A stretch of 64,000 bases of DNA from Aquificota bacterium. GTDB lineage: Bacteria > Aquificota > Aquificia > Aquificales > Aquificaceae. The position numbers and the translations under genes were made by a program. The stretch lies in contig CP076324.1 in assembly GCA_018771605.1 (NCBI GenBank), positions 868,001-932,000 on the forward strand, in the 5' to 3' direction. Numbering within the stretch: position 1 is the first letter of the stretch; the number at the start of each line of letters is the position of its first letter. The notes below the pieces were generated by a model. That model searched no databases and had not been told where the DNA came from. It saw only the letters and a list, made by a program, of their open reading frames with translations. Shown piece after piece: positions 8,668 through 16,921 of this stretch.

Positions 8668-9492
8668 ATGGTTAGAGTAATATACAGTTTGTTTATTCTG
8701 ACCGTTGCTTTGCTCGTATCTTCCTGTGGGGGAGGCTTTGGCGGAGTGAGCTCCTCCCTTTTGGAGAACCCCAAGCCAGACTTTAGCATAAGCCTAAACC
8801 CCAACACTTTGAGTGTGCAAGCAGGACAAAGTACAAACACCACCCTAACCATCACTCCCCAGTTTGGTTTTAGCGGAAATGTGGCCCTAAGCCTTAACCT
8901 TACTACAAAAACATTATACCGTGTGGCTTACATAAACGGCTACTTTGTGGCCATGGGTCAAAATGGCACCATACTGGTGTGCAATGCAAACACATCCGAC
9001 TGTAGGCAAGGTGCAAGCTGGAGCTTAAAAACAAGCGGGACAACCCAAACTCTTGAGTGGCTCATACACGATGGACAAAGGTATGTTATGGTTGGAAATG
9101 GTGGCACAGTTCTTACCTCTTCAGACCTTAACACATGGACTAATGCAAATGCCAACTTTGGTGGAGATACACCAAACCTTTGGGGCATAGCATACATAAA
9201 CGGCAGGTATGTAGCAGTAAGCAACAACAACAATAAGGTTTATCTATCCCAAGACCTTAGCGTATGGACCAGCCCATACACTGCACAACAAAGGCTAACC
9301 TTTGTGCTTAAAGTTAACGACCTTTTGCTTGCTACAGGAGATGGTGGCACCATACTTAGGTCCACCGACGGTGGCCAAAGCTGGACGCTGGCCAACACAG
9401 GAACAAGCAACAAAGTCAATTTTGTATCAGACTGTGAAAGCCTGCTTATAGCTGTGGGAGATGGTGGCACCGTACTGACATCAAGGAGGTAG
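8668..9492 (+). CDS. Lipoprotein with Ycf48/BNR-like beta-propeller repeats
   Basis: A 274-residue exported lipoprotein. A signal peptide ends in the lipobox LVSSC (Cys around residue 20). Next comes a short segment of bacterial Ig-like character (ISLNPNTLSVQAGQS). The rest consists of repeats such as VMVGNGGTVLTSSDLNTWT and LLATGDGGTILRSTDGGQSW, a Ycf48/sortilin-type propeller signature. Only four to five blades are visible, so the propeller may be incomplete. A strong Shine-Dalgarno (TAGGAGGTG) sets the ATG. It is the first gene after the Pho-box-like site and lies 6 bases from the TonB receptor gene, suggesting a surface or periplasmic accessory to uptake. Its exact function is unknown. 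Confidence 0.75.
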   Translation: MVRVIYSLFILTVALLVSSCGGGFGGVSSSLLENPKPDFSISLNPNTLSVQAGQSTNTTLTITPQFGFSGNVALSLNLTTKTLYRVAYINGYFVAMGQNGTILVCNANTSDCRQGASWSLKTSGTTQTLEWLIHDGQRYVMVGNGGTVLTSSDLNTWTNANANFGGDTPNLWGIAYINGRYVAVSNNNNKVYLSQDLSVWTSPYTAQQRLTFVLKVNDLLLATGDGGTILRSTDGGQSWTLANTGTSNKVNFVSDCESLLIAVGDGGTVLTSRR

Positions 9493-9498
9493 ATTGCC

Positions 9499-11757
9499 AT
9501 GACAAAAAGGATTGTGCTTCTGAGCGGTATCTTCTGTGTGGGTGTGGCCATTGCTCAAGAGGCTCCAAGGATAAAAATACAGGTGCAAGAGGAAAAGGAA
9601 AGGGAGGCTCCTGAAATACCAGTGGAAAGGAAAAAGGCAAAGCCAAAGACGGAGACAACGGTAAAGGAAAAGGAGCTTCAAAGGGGTACTGGCGCAGGCG
9701 GAGTGAATGTGTTTAGAGCTATAGAGCTAACACCTTCCTTGAACGTTCAAACGGACGATGCCTACGGCCTTGGTGGTGGTTCCGTTAGGCTCAGAGGCTT
9801 TGATAACACCCAGATAGGCATAAGCATAGATGATATGCCACTAAACGATTCTGGAAACTTTGCCATATACCCACACGAGTATGCGGACGTAGAAAACTTA
9901 GAGAGCATTACCATAGAGAGGGGTGCGGTCAGCAAAAAGAGCCCCTTCTATACAGAGGTGGGAGGAGCCATAAGGATAAGGACAAAGCCACCCGCCAACG
10001 AGTTTGGTATTACCATCTTCCCAAAGTTTGGCACCAACGAGTTTAGAAAGTATTTCTTCAGGGTGGATACGGGTAGGCTACCCTTTGGTATTAGGGCCTT
10101 TGGCTCCTACTCCCATACGGAGGCGGACAAGTGGAAAGGGCCGGGCAAGCATCCAGACTTTAGAGACCACTATACCATAGGCATTACCCAAAACTTGGGC
10201 AGGCTCTTTTGGGAGTTCTACTACGACAAAAACACCCAGCTAAACTACTTCTACAGAGGGCTAAACTACCAGCAGGCCCAAAACTTGGACCAGTTCAGAA
10301 GGTTTGATTACAGCCCAAGCCTTATATTCCCCGGAGGAAACGGCCTTGTGCATAATAACCAGACCATAAGAGACAACAACGTAGCCTATTACAAGTTCTA
10401 CAAAAACCCTTACGACAACCAACAGCTAAGGGCCAACGTAGAGCTTGATATAACCAACTGGCTAAAGCTTACCTTTAAGCCCTACATGTGGATAGGAAGA
10501 GGAAGTGGAACAAGCGCCACAACTTTCACAAGCGGTGGCAACACCTACATAGCCTTCAGAGAATCCTTTAACTACACCGACAGGCCCGGAGCCATCCTAA
10601 ACCTAAACTTTAAAAGTTCTTATGGTGAGTTTACCTTGGGCTATTGGTATGAGAGGGCAGAGCTAAAACAGTGGCAACCCTCCTTCCCAGTGAGGGTACA
10701 GCCCGACGGCTCTTACACTCTGCTTATTAATACCTTAGGCACGCCCAGCTTTAGGTACAACTATATCCAAAAGACCATAACCACCACTAACACACCCTTC
10801 ATCTTCTATGAAGCCCCCGAGCTTTTGGGCAGGCTTGACATAAACGCAGGCATAAGGTTTGCACAGGTAAAGAGAGAATTTACCAACTACAACACTACAG
10901 GCCTTCCCTACATGCCCGAGGATGATATATTTGACCATCCAAACCTCACCAAGGACCCAAGACTTTCCTACTCAAAAACCTACAGGAAGGTGTTGTTTAA
11001 CTTTGGAGTAGGTTACAAACTCACCGACCACATATACCCATATTTTGCCTTCTCCCAAAACTTCAGAGTGCCACCCAACTTTATAGGCACCATACCAAAC
11101 AATGTAGATGCCCAGTTTGTTATAAACCAGCTAAAGCCGGAAGAGTCGGTCAACTACGACCTTGGCGTGCGTTTTGACTTTGACAAGCTTTATGTGGTGC
11201 CAGCCATCTATTACACCGATTACAAAAACAGGCTTATAAGGATTGCAGACCCCAACGACCCGAACTTGGTCTACCTTAGGAATGCAGGAAAGGTAAAGGC
11301 CTACGGCTTTGAACTGGAAGTGGGTGCAAAACCCTTCAAAGACCTAAGCCTTTATGGCTCTTACTCCTACAACGTGGCAGAATTCAAAGATGATTGCACC
11401 ACCCTTTCTACTGGCAATCCTGTGTGTGGTATAAGCGGCAACCAAGTTCCAGACACACCAAAACATATGTTTAAGCTTGGCATAGATTACAGAATATTTG
11501 GCTTTAATATAAGGCCTTCTTTGCAGTACATAGGCTCAAGGTATGGAACGGTAGACAACAAACAAAAGGTTAGCTCTTACACCCTTATAAACCTTTCTGT
11601 GGACAGAAGAATAACAAAGAACTTCACCCTCTACTTTGATGTGATAAACCTAACGGATAAAAAGTACATAGGCAGGATATCGCCGGGTGAAACCTCTGGA
11701 ACCTACTATGTGGGCGCTCCCTTCACCTTTTCTGTAGGACTAAGAGGGAGGTTTTAA
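9499..11757 (+). CDS. TonB-dependent outer-membrane receptor
   Basis: A 752-residue outer-membrane protein with a signal peptide (cleavage near AIAQ-EAP). A plug domain follows (residues about 60-165; GGSVRLRGFDNTQIGISIDDMP and ENLESITIERGAV), then a beta-barrel ending in the aromatic-rich VGLRGRF terminus. A Glu/Lys-rich spacer before the plug may hold the TonB box. Conserved barrel segments include the PEESVNYDLGVRF and VSSYTLINLSVDR types. Its place between a Pho-box-like site and exbBD-tonB-phoD suggests uptake of a phosphorus compound rather than a siderophore. The substrate is inferred only from context. Confidence 0.92.
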   Translation: MTKRIVLLSGIFCVGVAIAQEAPRIKIQVQEEKEREAPEIPVERKKAKPKTETTVKEKELQRGTGAGGVNVFRAIELTPSLNVQTDDAYGLGGGSVRLRGFDNTQIGISIDDMPLNDSGNFAIYPHEYADVENLESITIERGAVSKKSPFYTEVGGAIRIRTKPPANEFGITIFPKFGTNEFRKYFFRVDTGRLPFGIRAFGSYSHTEADKWKGPGKHPDFRDHYTIGITQNLGRLFWEFYYDKNTQLNYFYRGLNYQQAQNLDQFRRFDYSPSLIFPGGNGLVHNNQTIRDNNVAYYKFYKNPYDNQQLRANVELDITNWLKLTFKPYMWIGRGSGTSATTFTSGGNTYIAFRESFNYTDRPGAILNLNFKSSYGEFTLGYWYERAELKQWQPSFPVRVQPDGSYTLLINTLGTPSFRYNYIQKTITTTNTPFIFYEAPELLGRLDINAGIRFAQVKREFTNYNTTGLPYMPEDDIFDHPNLTKDPRLSYSKTYRKVLFNFGVGYKLTDHIYPYFAFSQNFRVPPNFIGTIPNNVDAQFVINQLKPEESVNYDLGVRFDFDKLYVVPAIYYTDYKNRLIRIADPNDPNLVYLRNAGKVKAYGFELEVGAKPFKDLSLYGSYSYNVAEFKDDCTTLSTGNPVCGISGNQVPDTPKHMFKLGIDYRIFGFNIRPSLQYIGSRYGTVDNKQKVSSYTLINLSVDRRITKNFTLYFDVINLTDKKYIGRISPGETSGTYYVGAPFTFSVGLRGRF

Positions 11758-11759
11758 GC

Positions 11760-12203
11760 ATGTTGCTGGATCTTATCCATAAGGGAGTTTTTGGACTGAT
11801 GCTTTTGATCTTCACCTTTGGCAACTATTTAGTGGCTATGAACTTCTTCCAGCTTAAAAGAAGGCCCAACAGTCCAGCGGACAAAAGGCTTGAGCATGCA
11901 GAGTCTATAAGAAGGAGGCTATGGTTTTTGGACTTTGCAGCCACCGTCTCTCCCATAGTGGGCCTTTTGGGCACCGTATTGGCCCTTATAATAGCCTTTC
12001 AACAGCTTGCCGCAAAAGGTGTGAGCGGTGCAGGTGAGATAAGCGCAGCCATAGGCACAGCCCTTTGGGCCACAGCCCTCGGTATAGCCATGTCCCTCTG
12101 GTTTTACTTCTTCTTCAAGTTCTTCCATTCCAAAGTATCTTCCATAAAAGAGGAAGTAAAGCTTGAGCTTCTAAGGTCCCTTTTGGAGGAAGGCAATGAA
12201 TAA
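11760..12203 (+). CDS. exbB: ExbB/TolQ/MotA-type proton channel subunit
   Basis: A 147-residue inner-membrane protein with three hydrophobic segments. The core ExbB signature is visible: DFAATVSPIVGLLGTVLALIIAFQ and GEISAAIGTALWATALGIAMS. It is shorter than E. coli ExbB (about 240 residues), lacking the N-terminal periplasmic extension and part of the cytoplasmic loop. Together with ExbD and TonB from the next two genes it would couple proton flow to transport through the adjacent receptor. It starts 2 bases after the receptor stop and overlaps exbD by 8 bases. Confidence 0.9.
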   Translation: MLLDLIHKGVFGLMLLIFTFGNYLVAMNFFQLKRRPNSPADKRLEHAESIRRRLWFLDFAATVSPIVGLLGTVLALIIAFQQLAAKGVSGAGEISAAIGTALWATALGIAMSLWFYFFFKFFHSKVSSIKEEVKLELLRSLLEEGNE

Positions 12204-12618
12204 AAAGGCTTTACTTTTACTGCTTATGGAGGAGGAACATCAGAAGGAAGAAATACAAATAATACCTATGATAGACGTAATGCTGTTTTTGTTGGTCTTT
12301 TTCATGGTCTATACCCTAAACGTTTTTCCCATGATGCTACAAGAGATAAAAGTGCCTACCTCTTCCACGGTGCAGAGGAAGGACCTCAGAGAACCTATCA
12401 AAGTGTATATATCCAAAGATGGAAGAGTCCTTCTGGAAAACAGGGAGGAGGGTCTACAGGCCCTCAAAAACTACCTAAGGAATGTGCAAGATAAAGAAAA
12501 GGCCACCGTTCTAATAGTGGGAGATAAGGAAGTGAACCTGCAAAAAGTTATAGAGGTTATAGATGCCATAAAGGAATCGGGCATATACAACATAGGCATC
12601 GTGGGCGACAAGAAATGA
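12196..12618 (+). CDS. exbD: ExbD/TolR-family protein
   Basis: A 140-residue protein with one membrane segment near the N-terminus. The key motif IIPMIDVMLFLLVFFMV contains the proton-carrying aspartate (IDVML). A periplasmic domain ends in QKVIEVIDAIKESGIYNIGIVGDK, the standard ExbD C-terminal fold. It overlaps both neighbours (8 bases with exbB, 4 bases with tonB), so the subunits are translationally coupled. Confidence 0.92.
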   Translation: MNKKALLLLLMEEEHQKEEIQIIPMIDVMLFLLVFFMVYTLNVFPMMLQEIKVPTSSTVQRKDLREPIKVYISKDGRVLLENREEGLQALKNYLRNVQDKEKATVLIVGDKEVNLQKVIEVIDAIKESGIYNIGIVGDKK

Positions 12619-13364
12619 TCCTCAGAGAAGACAGGCCCAAAGCCCTTGCTCTTTCCATAAGCCTTTCCCTCCTCTCTTCCTTTGTTATCTCTTGGCTTAT
12701 GTCTGTTAGCAAAATGACCTTTCCAAGTGGTGGATCCAAGCCCGTAGAGATCATCCTCACCCTACCACCCACACAGGAGACTACAAACCCAAAAGAATCA
12801 AGACCTCAAAAAACACCACCCAAAAGGCAGGAGGTTAAAAAGGTTATAAAAAATGTTCCCCAAAAGCAGGAAGTAAGACAAGAGCCTGTGGCACCACCAA
12901 AGGAGGCCATACCCATAGCAGAAAAGGCCCAAACACAAATTACAGCCAGAGAAGAAACAAAAGAAGACACTTCAAATAAAGAGAAGGAAACAAGCCAAGA
13001 GAAGCCTCAAAAAGAAGCGCAGGTAGAGAGGCCACAGGTCAAAAGGGAGCTACCAACGGCCAAAAAGGAAGAGTCTAAGGACCAAATGATAGCCTACTAC
13101 AGTCAAGTAAAGGCCATAATTGAGAGGAATAAAAGATACCCAGAGGAGGCAAAAAGAAGGGGTGAGGAAGGCACTCTTGTGGTAAGGCTAAGGATAAACT
13201 CGGAAGGAAGGATAGAAGATATAAGGATAATAAAGAGCAGTCAAAGCAGGTATTTGGACGAAGGAACCATAAGAATGTTAAGGTCCCTTGCCAAGCTTCC
13301 ACCACCCCCAAAGGCCCCCTTGGAGCTTGAAATAGAAATAGACTACCGCCTTGGAGGAGGATAG
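12615..13364 (+). CDS. tonB: TonB energy transducer
   Basis: A 249-residue protein with an N-terminal membrane anchor (residues about 11-30). A long charged and proline-containing periplasmic linker (about 55-155) follows, then a C-terminal TonB domain: IIERNKRYPEEAKRRGEEGT, VVRLRINSEGRIEDIRIIKSS and LPPPPKAPLELEIEIDY. It would contact the TonB box of the receptor encoded two genes upstream. It overlaps exbD by 4 bases and is followed by phoD after 2 bases, so the Ton module is dedicated to this operon. Confidence 0.92.
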   Translation: MILREDRPKALALSISLSLLSSFVISWLMSVSKMTFPSGGSKPVEIILTLPPTQETTNPKESRPQKTPPKRQEVKKVIKNVPQKQEVRQEPVAPPKEAIPIAEKAQTQITAREETKEDTSNKEKETSQEKPQKEAQVERPQVKRELPTAKKEESKDQMIAYYSQVKAIIERNKRYPEEAKRRGEEGTLVVRLRINSEGRIEDIRIIKSSQSRYLDEGTIRMLRSLAKLPPPPKAPLELEIEIDYRLGGG

Positions 13365-13366
13365 AT

Positions 13367-14944
13367 ATGATCACAAGAAGGGAGTTCTTGGAAGGTAGCC
13401 TTGCCACCCTAATGCTTTTGTCCTTGAACCGCCTTAGCTTTTCCATGGATACGGAGGAGGTATTCCCTCAAGGTGTGGCAAGCGCAGACCCAACGCACAC
13501 CGGCGCCATCCTTTGGACCCGTATAAACCCAAAGGTGCATGAAAGGATGAAAAAGGACCTAATCCTACAAATATCGGAAGATATGGACTTCAAAAGGCTT
13601 GTATTTTCTGGAAGACTACCATGGGACCGCATATCATCCAAAGATGACCACACGGTAAGGATAGACCTGGAAGGAAAATTGCAACCCGGAAGAACCTATT
13701 ACTACAGGTTTGTTTATGCAGATGTGCCTTCTATGATAGGAAGGTTAAAAACTCTTCCAGAGGAGGCACAAGATATAAGCATAGCCTTTGCCACATGCCA
13801 GAACTACGCCGATGGCTACTTTACAGCCTACAGGCATATGGCCCAAGAGGACCTTCAATTGGTGGTTCATCTGGGAGACTTTATATACGAAAAGATATAC
13901 GGCCCACCAAGGGTGGCGGGCAGGCTTTTGGAGCTTCCGTCAGGGTCAAACATAGTCCAAAACTTGGAAGATTATAGATACTTATACAGAACCTACCTTT
14001 CCGACCCAGACATCAGACTTGCCAGAGCCATGCATACCTTTGTGCACACTTGGGATGACCATGAGTTTCTAAACGACTACTACTACAATTACCAAAGGGA
14101 ATACTGGATTGGAGACTATCCCATCAGAGAAAGGGAAAAATTGCTACAGCTTAGGCTGGATTCCATAAAGGCTTGGCTTGAGTATATACCAGCCAGAGTA
14201 AAGACAAACTTTCAAAACAGAGACCCCTTACTATGGATAACCATCTACCGCGACTTTAAAATAGGAAGCTTGGCCCATCTTATAATGACCGATGGAAGAA
14301 GCTACAGAGACAAACAGCCTTGCAGAGGAAAGTATGGTGCACCCGGCTGTGCAGAACAGTATAGGACTACCATGCTTGGCCAAGACCAACTAAGATGGTT
14401 CTTGAAAAAGTTAAAAGAAGATAAGTTTGTTTGGAAGGTTTGGGGCAATGATGTGCAGTTTTCTCAAAGCCTTGTGGATGGCAAGTTTGGTTCTTTGGAT
14501 GCTTGGGATGGTTATGCGGGCGAAAGGCAAAAAATACTGGACTTTTTAAAGAGGGAAGGCATGAAAAACTTACTAATCTCAACCGGAGACAGACATGCTA
14601 CATTTATAGCGGAGATTCCAGACAGCTATCAAGAGCCAAAGGAAGTGCTTGGTGCAGAGTTTATGACGCCAGCCATATCTTCTGTTAATTCAAAAGAGAT
14701 GGGTTGGTGGAAAAGAAACTGGCCAAATTATACTTCTATAGAAGAGGTAGAAAGGGCAGAAATGCTACAAAACCCTTGGATAAAACATCTCAATATGAAA
14801 AACTGGGGCTATTCTGTGCTTAATCTAAATAGAGATAGGGCCAGAGTAATAGTATATACGGTCAACAAATACAGAAAGGATGCGCCTAAGGAAGTGGATG
14901 CAGAGTTTGTTTATACCTACGGAAGGCTGGAGAAATATGGCTAA
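13367..14944 (+). CDS. phoD: PhoD-family alkaline phosphatase/phosphodiesterase
   Basis: A 525-residue exported hydrolase that releases phosphate from phosphomono- and diesters using Ca/Fe. A twin-arginine signal (ITRREFLEGSLATLMLLS) indicates folded export by Tat. An N-terminal Ig-like PhoD domain follows (FPQGVASADPTHTGAILWTRI). The metallophosphatase core has metal-ligand motifs VVHLGDFIYE, HTWDDHEFLND, WGNDVQFSQ and LLISTGDRHATF. PhoD genes are classic Pho-regulon members, which agrees with the Pho-box-like repeats at the head of this operon. Its product would feed phosphate to the cell in concert with the TonB uptake system. Confidence 0.93.
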   Translation: MITRREFLEGSLATLMLLSLNRLSFSMDTEEVFPQGVASADPTHTGAILWTRINPKVHERMKKDLILQISEDMDFKRLVFSGRLPWDRISSKDDHTVRIDLEGKLQPGRTYYYRFVYADVPSMIGRLKTLPEEAQDISIAFATCQNYADGYFTAYRHMAQEDLQLVVHLGDFIYEKIYGPPRVAGRLLELPSGSNIVQNLEDYRYLYRTYLSDPDIRLARAMHTFVHTWDDHEFLNDYYYNYQREYWIGDYPIREREKLLQLRLDSIKAWLEYIPARVKTNFQNRDPLLWITIYRDFKIGSLAHLIMTDGRSYRDKQPCRGKYGAPGCAEQYRTTMLGQDQLRWFLKKLKEDKFVWKVWGNDVQFSQSLVDGKFGSLDAWDGYAGERQKILDFLKREGMKNLLISTGDRHATFIAEIPDSYQEPKEVLGAEFMTPAISSVNSKEMGWWKRNWPNYTSIEEVERAEMLQNPWIKHLNMKNWGYSVLNLNRDRARVIVYTVNKYRKDAPKEVDAEFVYTYGRLEKYG

Positions 14945-14954
14945 AAGGTTTTAA

Positions 14955-15224
14955 TTATCTCCTACTCCCACAAAGATACTTCACTCCCTTCTCCGTCTTT
15001 GCCCAATGCCTTGTGCCAGCCTTCACTTCTAATAGGTCCCCAGCCTTTAGATGATAAACCCCTTCCTCAGTCCCTATGGTCATCTCACCCTCCAGAATGT
15101 ATCGCACCTCGTCCTCTGGGTGAGTGTGCCAATCATAGTAAGTGCCCGGTGGGTCCTGCCAGAGGTATATGCCTTCATAGCCCATAGCCCTTAGCTTCTC
15201 TTTAGCCTTTTCAATGTCCATCAT
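14955..15224 (-). CDS. Small single-domain cupin protein
   Basis: An 89-residue single cupin barrel. Both metal-binding motifs are visible: WHTHPEDEVRYILEGEM (G-x5-HxH-x3,4-E-x6-G type) and AGDLLEVKAGTRHWAK. The protein probably binds a divalent metal. Substrate and reaction are unknown. Its start overlaps the end of gmk by 4 bases, so it is cotranscribed with gmk, and it is convergent with phoD. Confidence 0.82.
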   Translation of the reverse strand: MMDIEKAKEKLRAMGYEGIYLWQDPPGTYYDWHTHPEDEVRYILEGEMTIGTEEGVYHLKAGDLLEVKAGTRHWAKTEKGVKYLCGSRR

Positions 15225-15856
15225 CTTTCAAAGGTGTGGCACTGGCCCTCTTTTATAATTCTAAGAATCTCTTCATCCAAAAGGGTAGGCCTTTTAAAGA
15301 AGTTTTCCTTTTTATGCCTTTGTGCCTTGATTATGTGGCACAGGGCTTCCACCGTCTTGTCTATAAACTCGTTCACCACTATATAATCAAAGTACTTGGC
15401 GCAGGCTATTTCTTCTTCTGCCTTCCTTAGCCTCTTTTCCAAGTTCTCTGTGCCGTAGCCCCTTGTAAGCAGTCTTCTTCTTAGTTCTTCAAGGCTCGGT
15501 GGCATCAAAAAGATGAGGATAGAATCCTTGTAAGTTTCCCTTACCTTCTTTGCCCCTTGCACATCTATGACCAAAAGAGAGTCTACGCCTTCTTCTTCGT
15601 TCCTTATCACCTGGTCCTTTGGAGTGCCATAGTAGTGGCCGTAAACCTCCGCATACTCCAAAAAGTAGCCTTCCTCTATCTTCTCTTTAAACTCCTCATA
15701 GCTTATAAAAAGGTAATCCACTCCATGCACTTCCCCTTCCCTTTTGGACCTTGTGGTGGCCGTTATTATTCTTCTTACACCGGGACAGCTTTTAAGCAAC
15801 CTTTCTGCCACAGTGGTCTTGCCCGTTCCGGAAGGTGCAGAAAGTACGAATAGCAT
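15221..15856 (-). CDS. gmk: Guanylate kinase
   Basis: A 211-residue cytoplasmic kinase converting GMP to GDP. The P-loop SAPSGTGKTTV is at residues 6-16. The GMP-binding signature TTRSKREGEVHGVDYLFIS and the YGHYYGTP segment follow. A TATAAT box on the minus strand (15863-15868) lies 6 bases before the ATG, so the mRNA is probably leaderless. It is divergent from the tRNA-Val gene. Confidence 0.97.
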   Translation of the reverse strand: MLFVLSAPSGTGKTTVAERLLKSCPGVRRIITATTRSKREGEVHGVDYLFISYEEFKEKIEEGYFLEYAEVYGHYYGTPKDQVIRNEEEGVDSLLVIDVQGAKKVRETYKDSILIFLMPPSLEELRRRLLTRGYGTENLEKRLRKAEEEIACAKYFDYIVVNEFIDKTVEALCHIIKAQRHKKENFFKRPTLLDEEILRIIKEGQCHTFER

Positions 15857-15875
15857 GTTATAATTATAACTCTAA

Positions 15876-15951
15876 AGGCGCGTAGCTCAGCTGGCAGAGC
15901 GCTGGCCCGACACGCCAGAGGTCGGCGGTTCAAATCCGCCCGCGCCTACCA
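15876..15951 (+). tRNA. tRNA-Val (anticodon GAC) with C33
   Basis: A 76-nt tRNA with encoded CCA. The 7-bp acceptor AGGCGCG/CGCGCCT, 4-bp D-stem GCTC/GAGC, 5-bp anticodon stem CTGGC/GCCAG, variable loop AGGTC and T-arm GGCGG-TTCAAAT-CCGCC all pair perfectly. The anticodon loop (15907-15913) reads CCGACAC, giving anticodon GAC at 15909-15911. Position 33 (15908) is C rather than the almost universal U. The structure is otherwise canonical, so the gene looks functional. Confidence 0.93.
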
Positions 15952-15970
15952 TGGTGTATAATCTTTTCTG

Positions 15971-16921
15971 ATGTTCTTAGACTTTGAAAAGGACCTCCAA
16001 GAGCTGTATCAAAAGATAGAACAGCTAAAAAGGCTATACGCCATTGGAGAAAGGGAGAAGGAAAAGGAGTTAAGGAAGCTACAAAGGGAGTTCAAGAAGA
16101 AAGCCAAAGAAACCTACTCAAAGCTTGACCCTTGGGAAAAGGTTCTCCTTGCCAGACACCCCCAAAGGCCCCACACCATAGACTACATAAACCTTATCTT
16201 CAAAAACTTTATAGAACTCCACGGAGACAGATGTTTTGGGGATGACAAAGCCATAATGGCCGGCTTTGCCTACTTTGACCACATGCCTGTGGCCCTAATA
16301 GGGCAGGAGAAGGGAAGGACAACAAAGGAAAAGATGGAGAGAAACTTTGGCATGCCACACCCAGAAGGCTATAGGAAGGCCATAAGGGTGGCAGAGCTGG
16401 CGGAAAAATACGGCATGCCCATAATAACCTTTATAGATACGCCGGGGGCATACCCGGGCATAGGTGCAGAAGAGAGGGGCCAATCAAGAGCCATAGCCCA
16501 AAGCCTATATATCTTTGGCTACTTAAAAGTTCCTACCATAGCCGTTATCATAGGTGAAGGTGGGTCTGGCGGAGCCCTTGCCTTGGGGGTGGCCAACAGA
16601 GTTCTAATGCTGGAGAATGCCATATACTCTGTTATCTCGCCAGAAGGCTGTGCGGCCATCCTCTGGAAGGACCAAAGCAAGGTAAAAGAGGCCTCCAAGG
16701 CCCTAAAGCTTACAGCCCAAGACCTTTTAAAGCTTGGAGTGATAGACCAGATAATTCCCGAGCCCTTTGGAGCCTCCCATTGGGACCACAGAAGGAGCGC
16801 AAGGATTTTAAAGTTCTTCTTAAGGAGGCACCTAAGGGACCTCTTGAGATTAAAGCCGGAGGAAATTGTGGAAGATAGGATAAAAAAGTTTGAAAAGATG
16901 GGAGCCTTTGTGGAGGTATGA
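15971..16921 (+). CDS. accA: Acetyl-CoA carboxylase carboxyltransferase subunit alpha
   Basis: A 316-residue subunit that, with AccD, transfers the carboxyl group from biotin to acetyl-CoA at the start of fatty-acid synthesis. Characteristic segments are ELHGDRCFGDDKAIMAGFA, FGMPHPEGYRKAIR, TFIDTPGAYPGIGAEERGQ and IGEGGSGGALALGVAN. A TATAAT box (15957-15962) lies 8 bases before the ATG, immediately after the tRNA, so transcription may start almost at the start codon. It overlaps the GH57 gene by 4 bases. accD is not in the window. Confidence 0.97.
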   Translation: MFLDFEKDLQELYQKIEQLKRLYAIGEREKEKELRKLQREFKKKAKETYSKLDPWEKVLLARHPQRPHTIDYINLIFKNFIELHGDRCFGDDKAIMAGFAYFDHMPVALIGQEKGRTTKEKMERNFGMPHPEGYRKAIRVAELAEKYGMPIITFIDTPGAYPGIGAEERGQSRAIAQSLYIFGYLKVPTIAVIIGEGGSGGALALGVANRVLMLENAIYSVISPEGCAAILWKDQSKVKEASKALKLTAQDLLKLGVIDQIIPEPFGASHWDHRRSARILKFFLRRHLRDLLRLKPEEIVEDRIKKFEKMGAFVEV

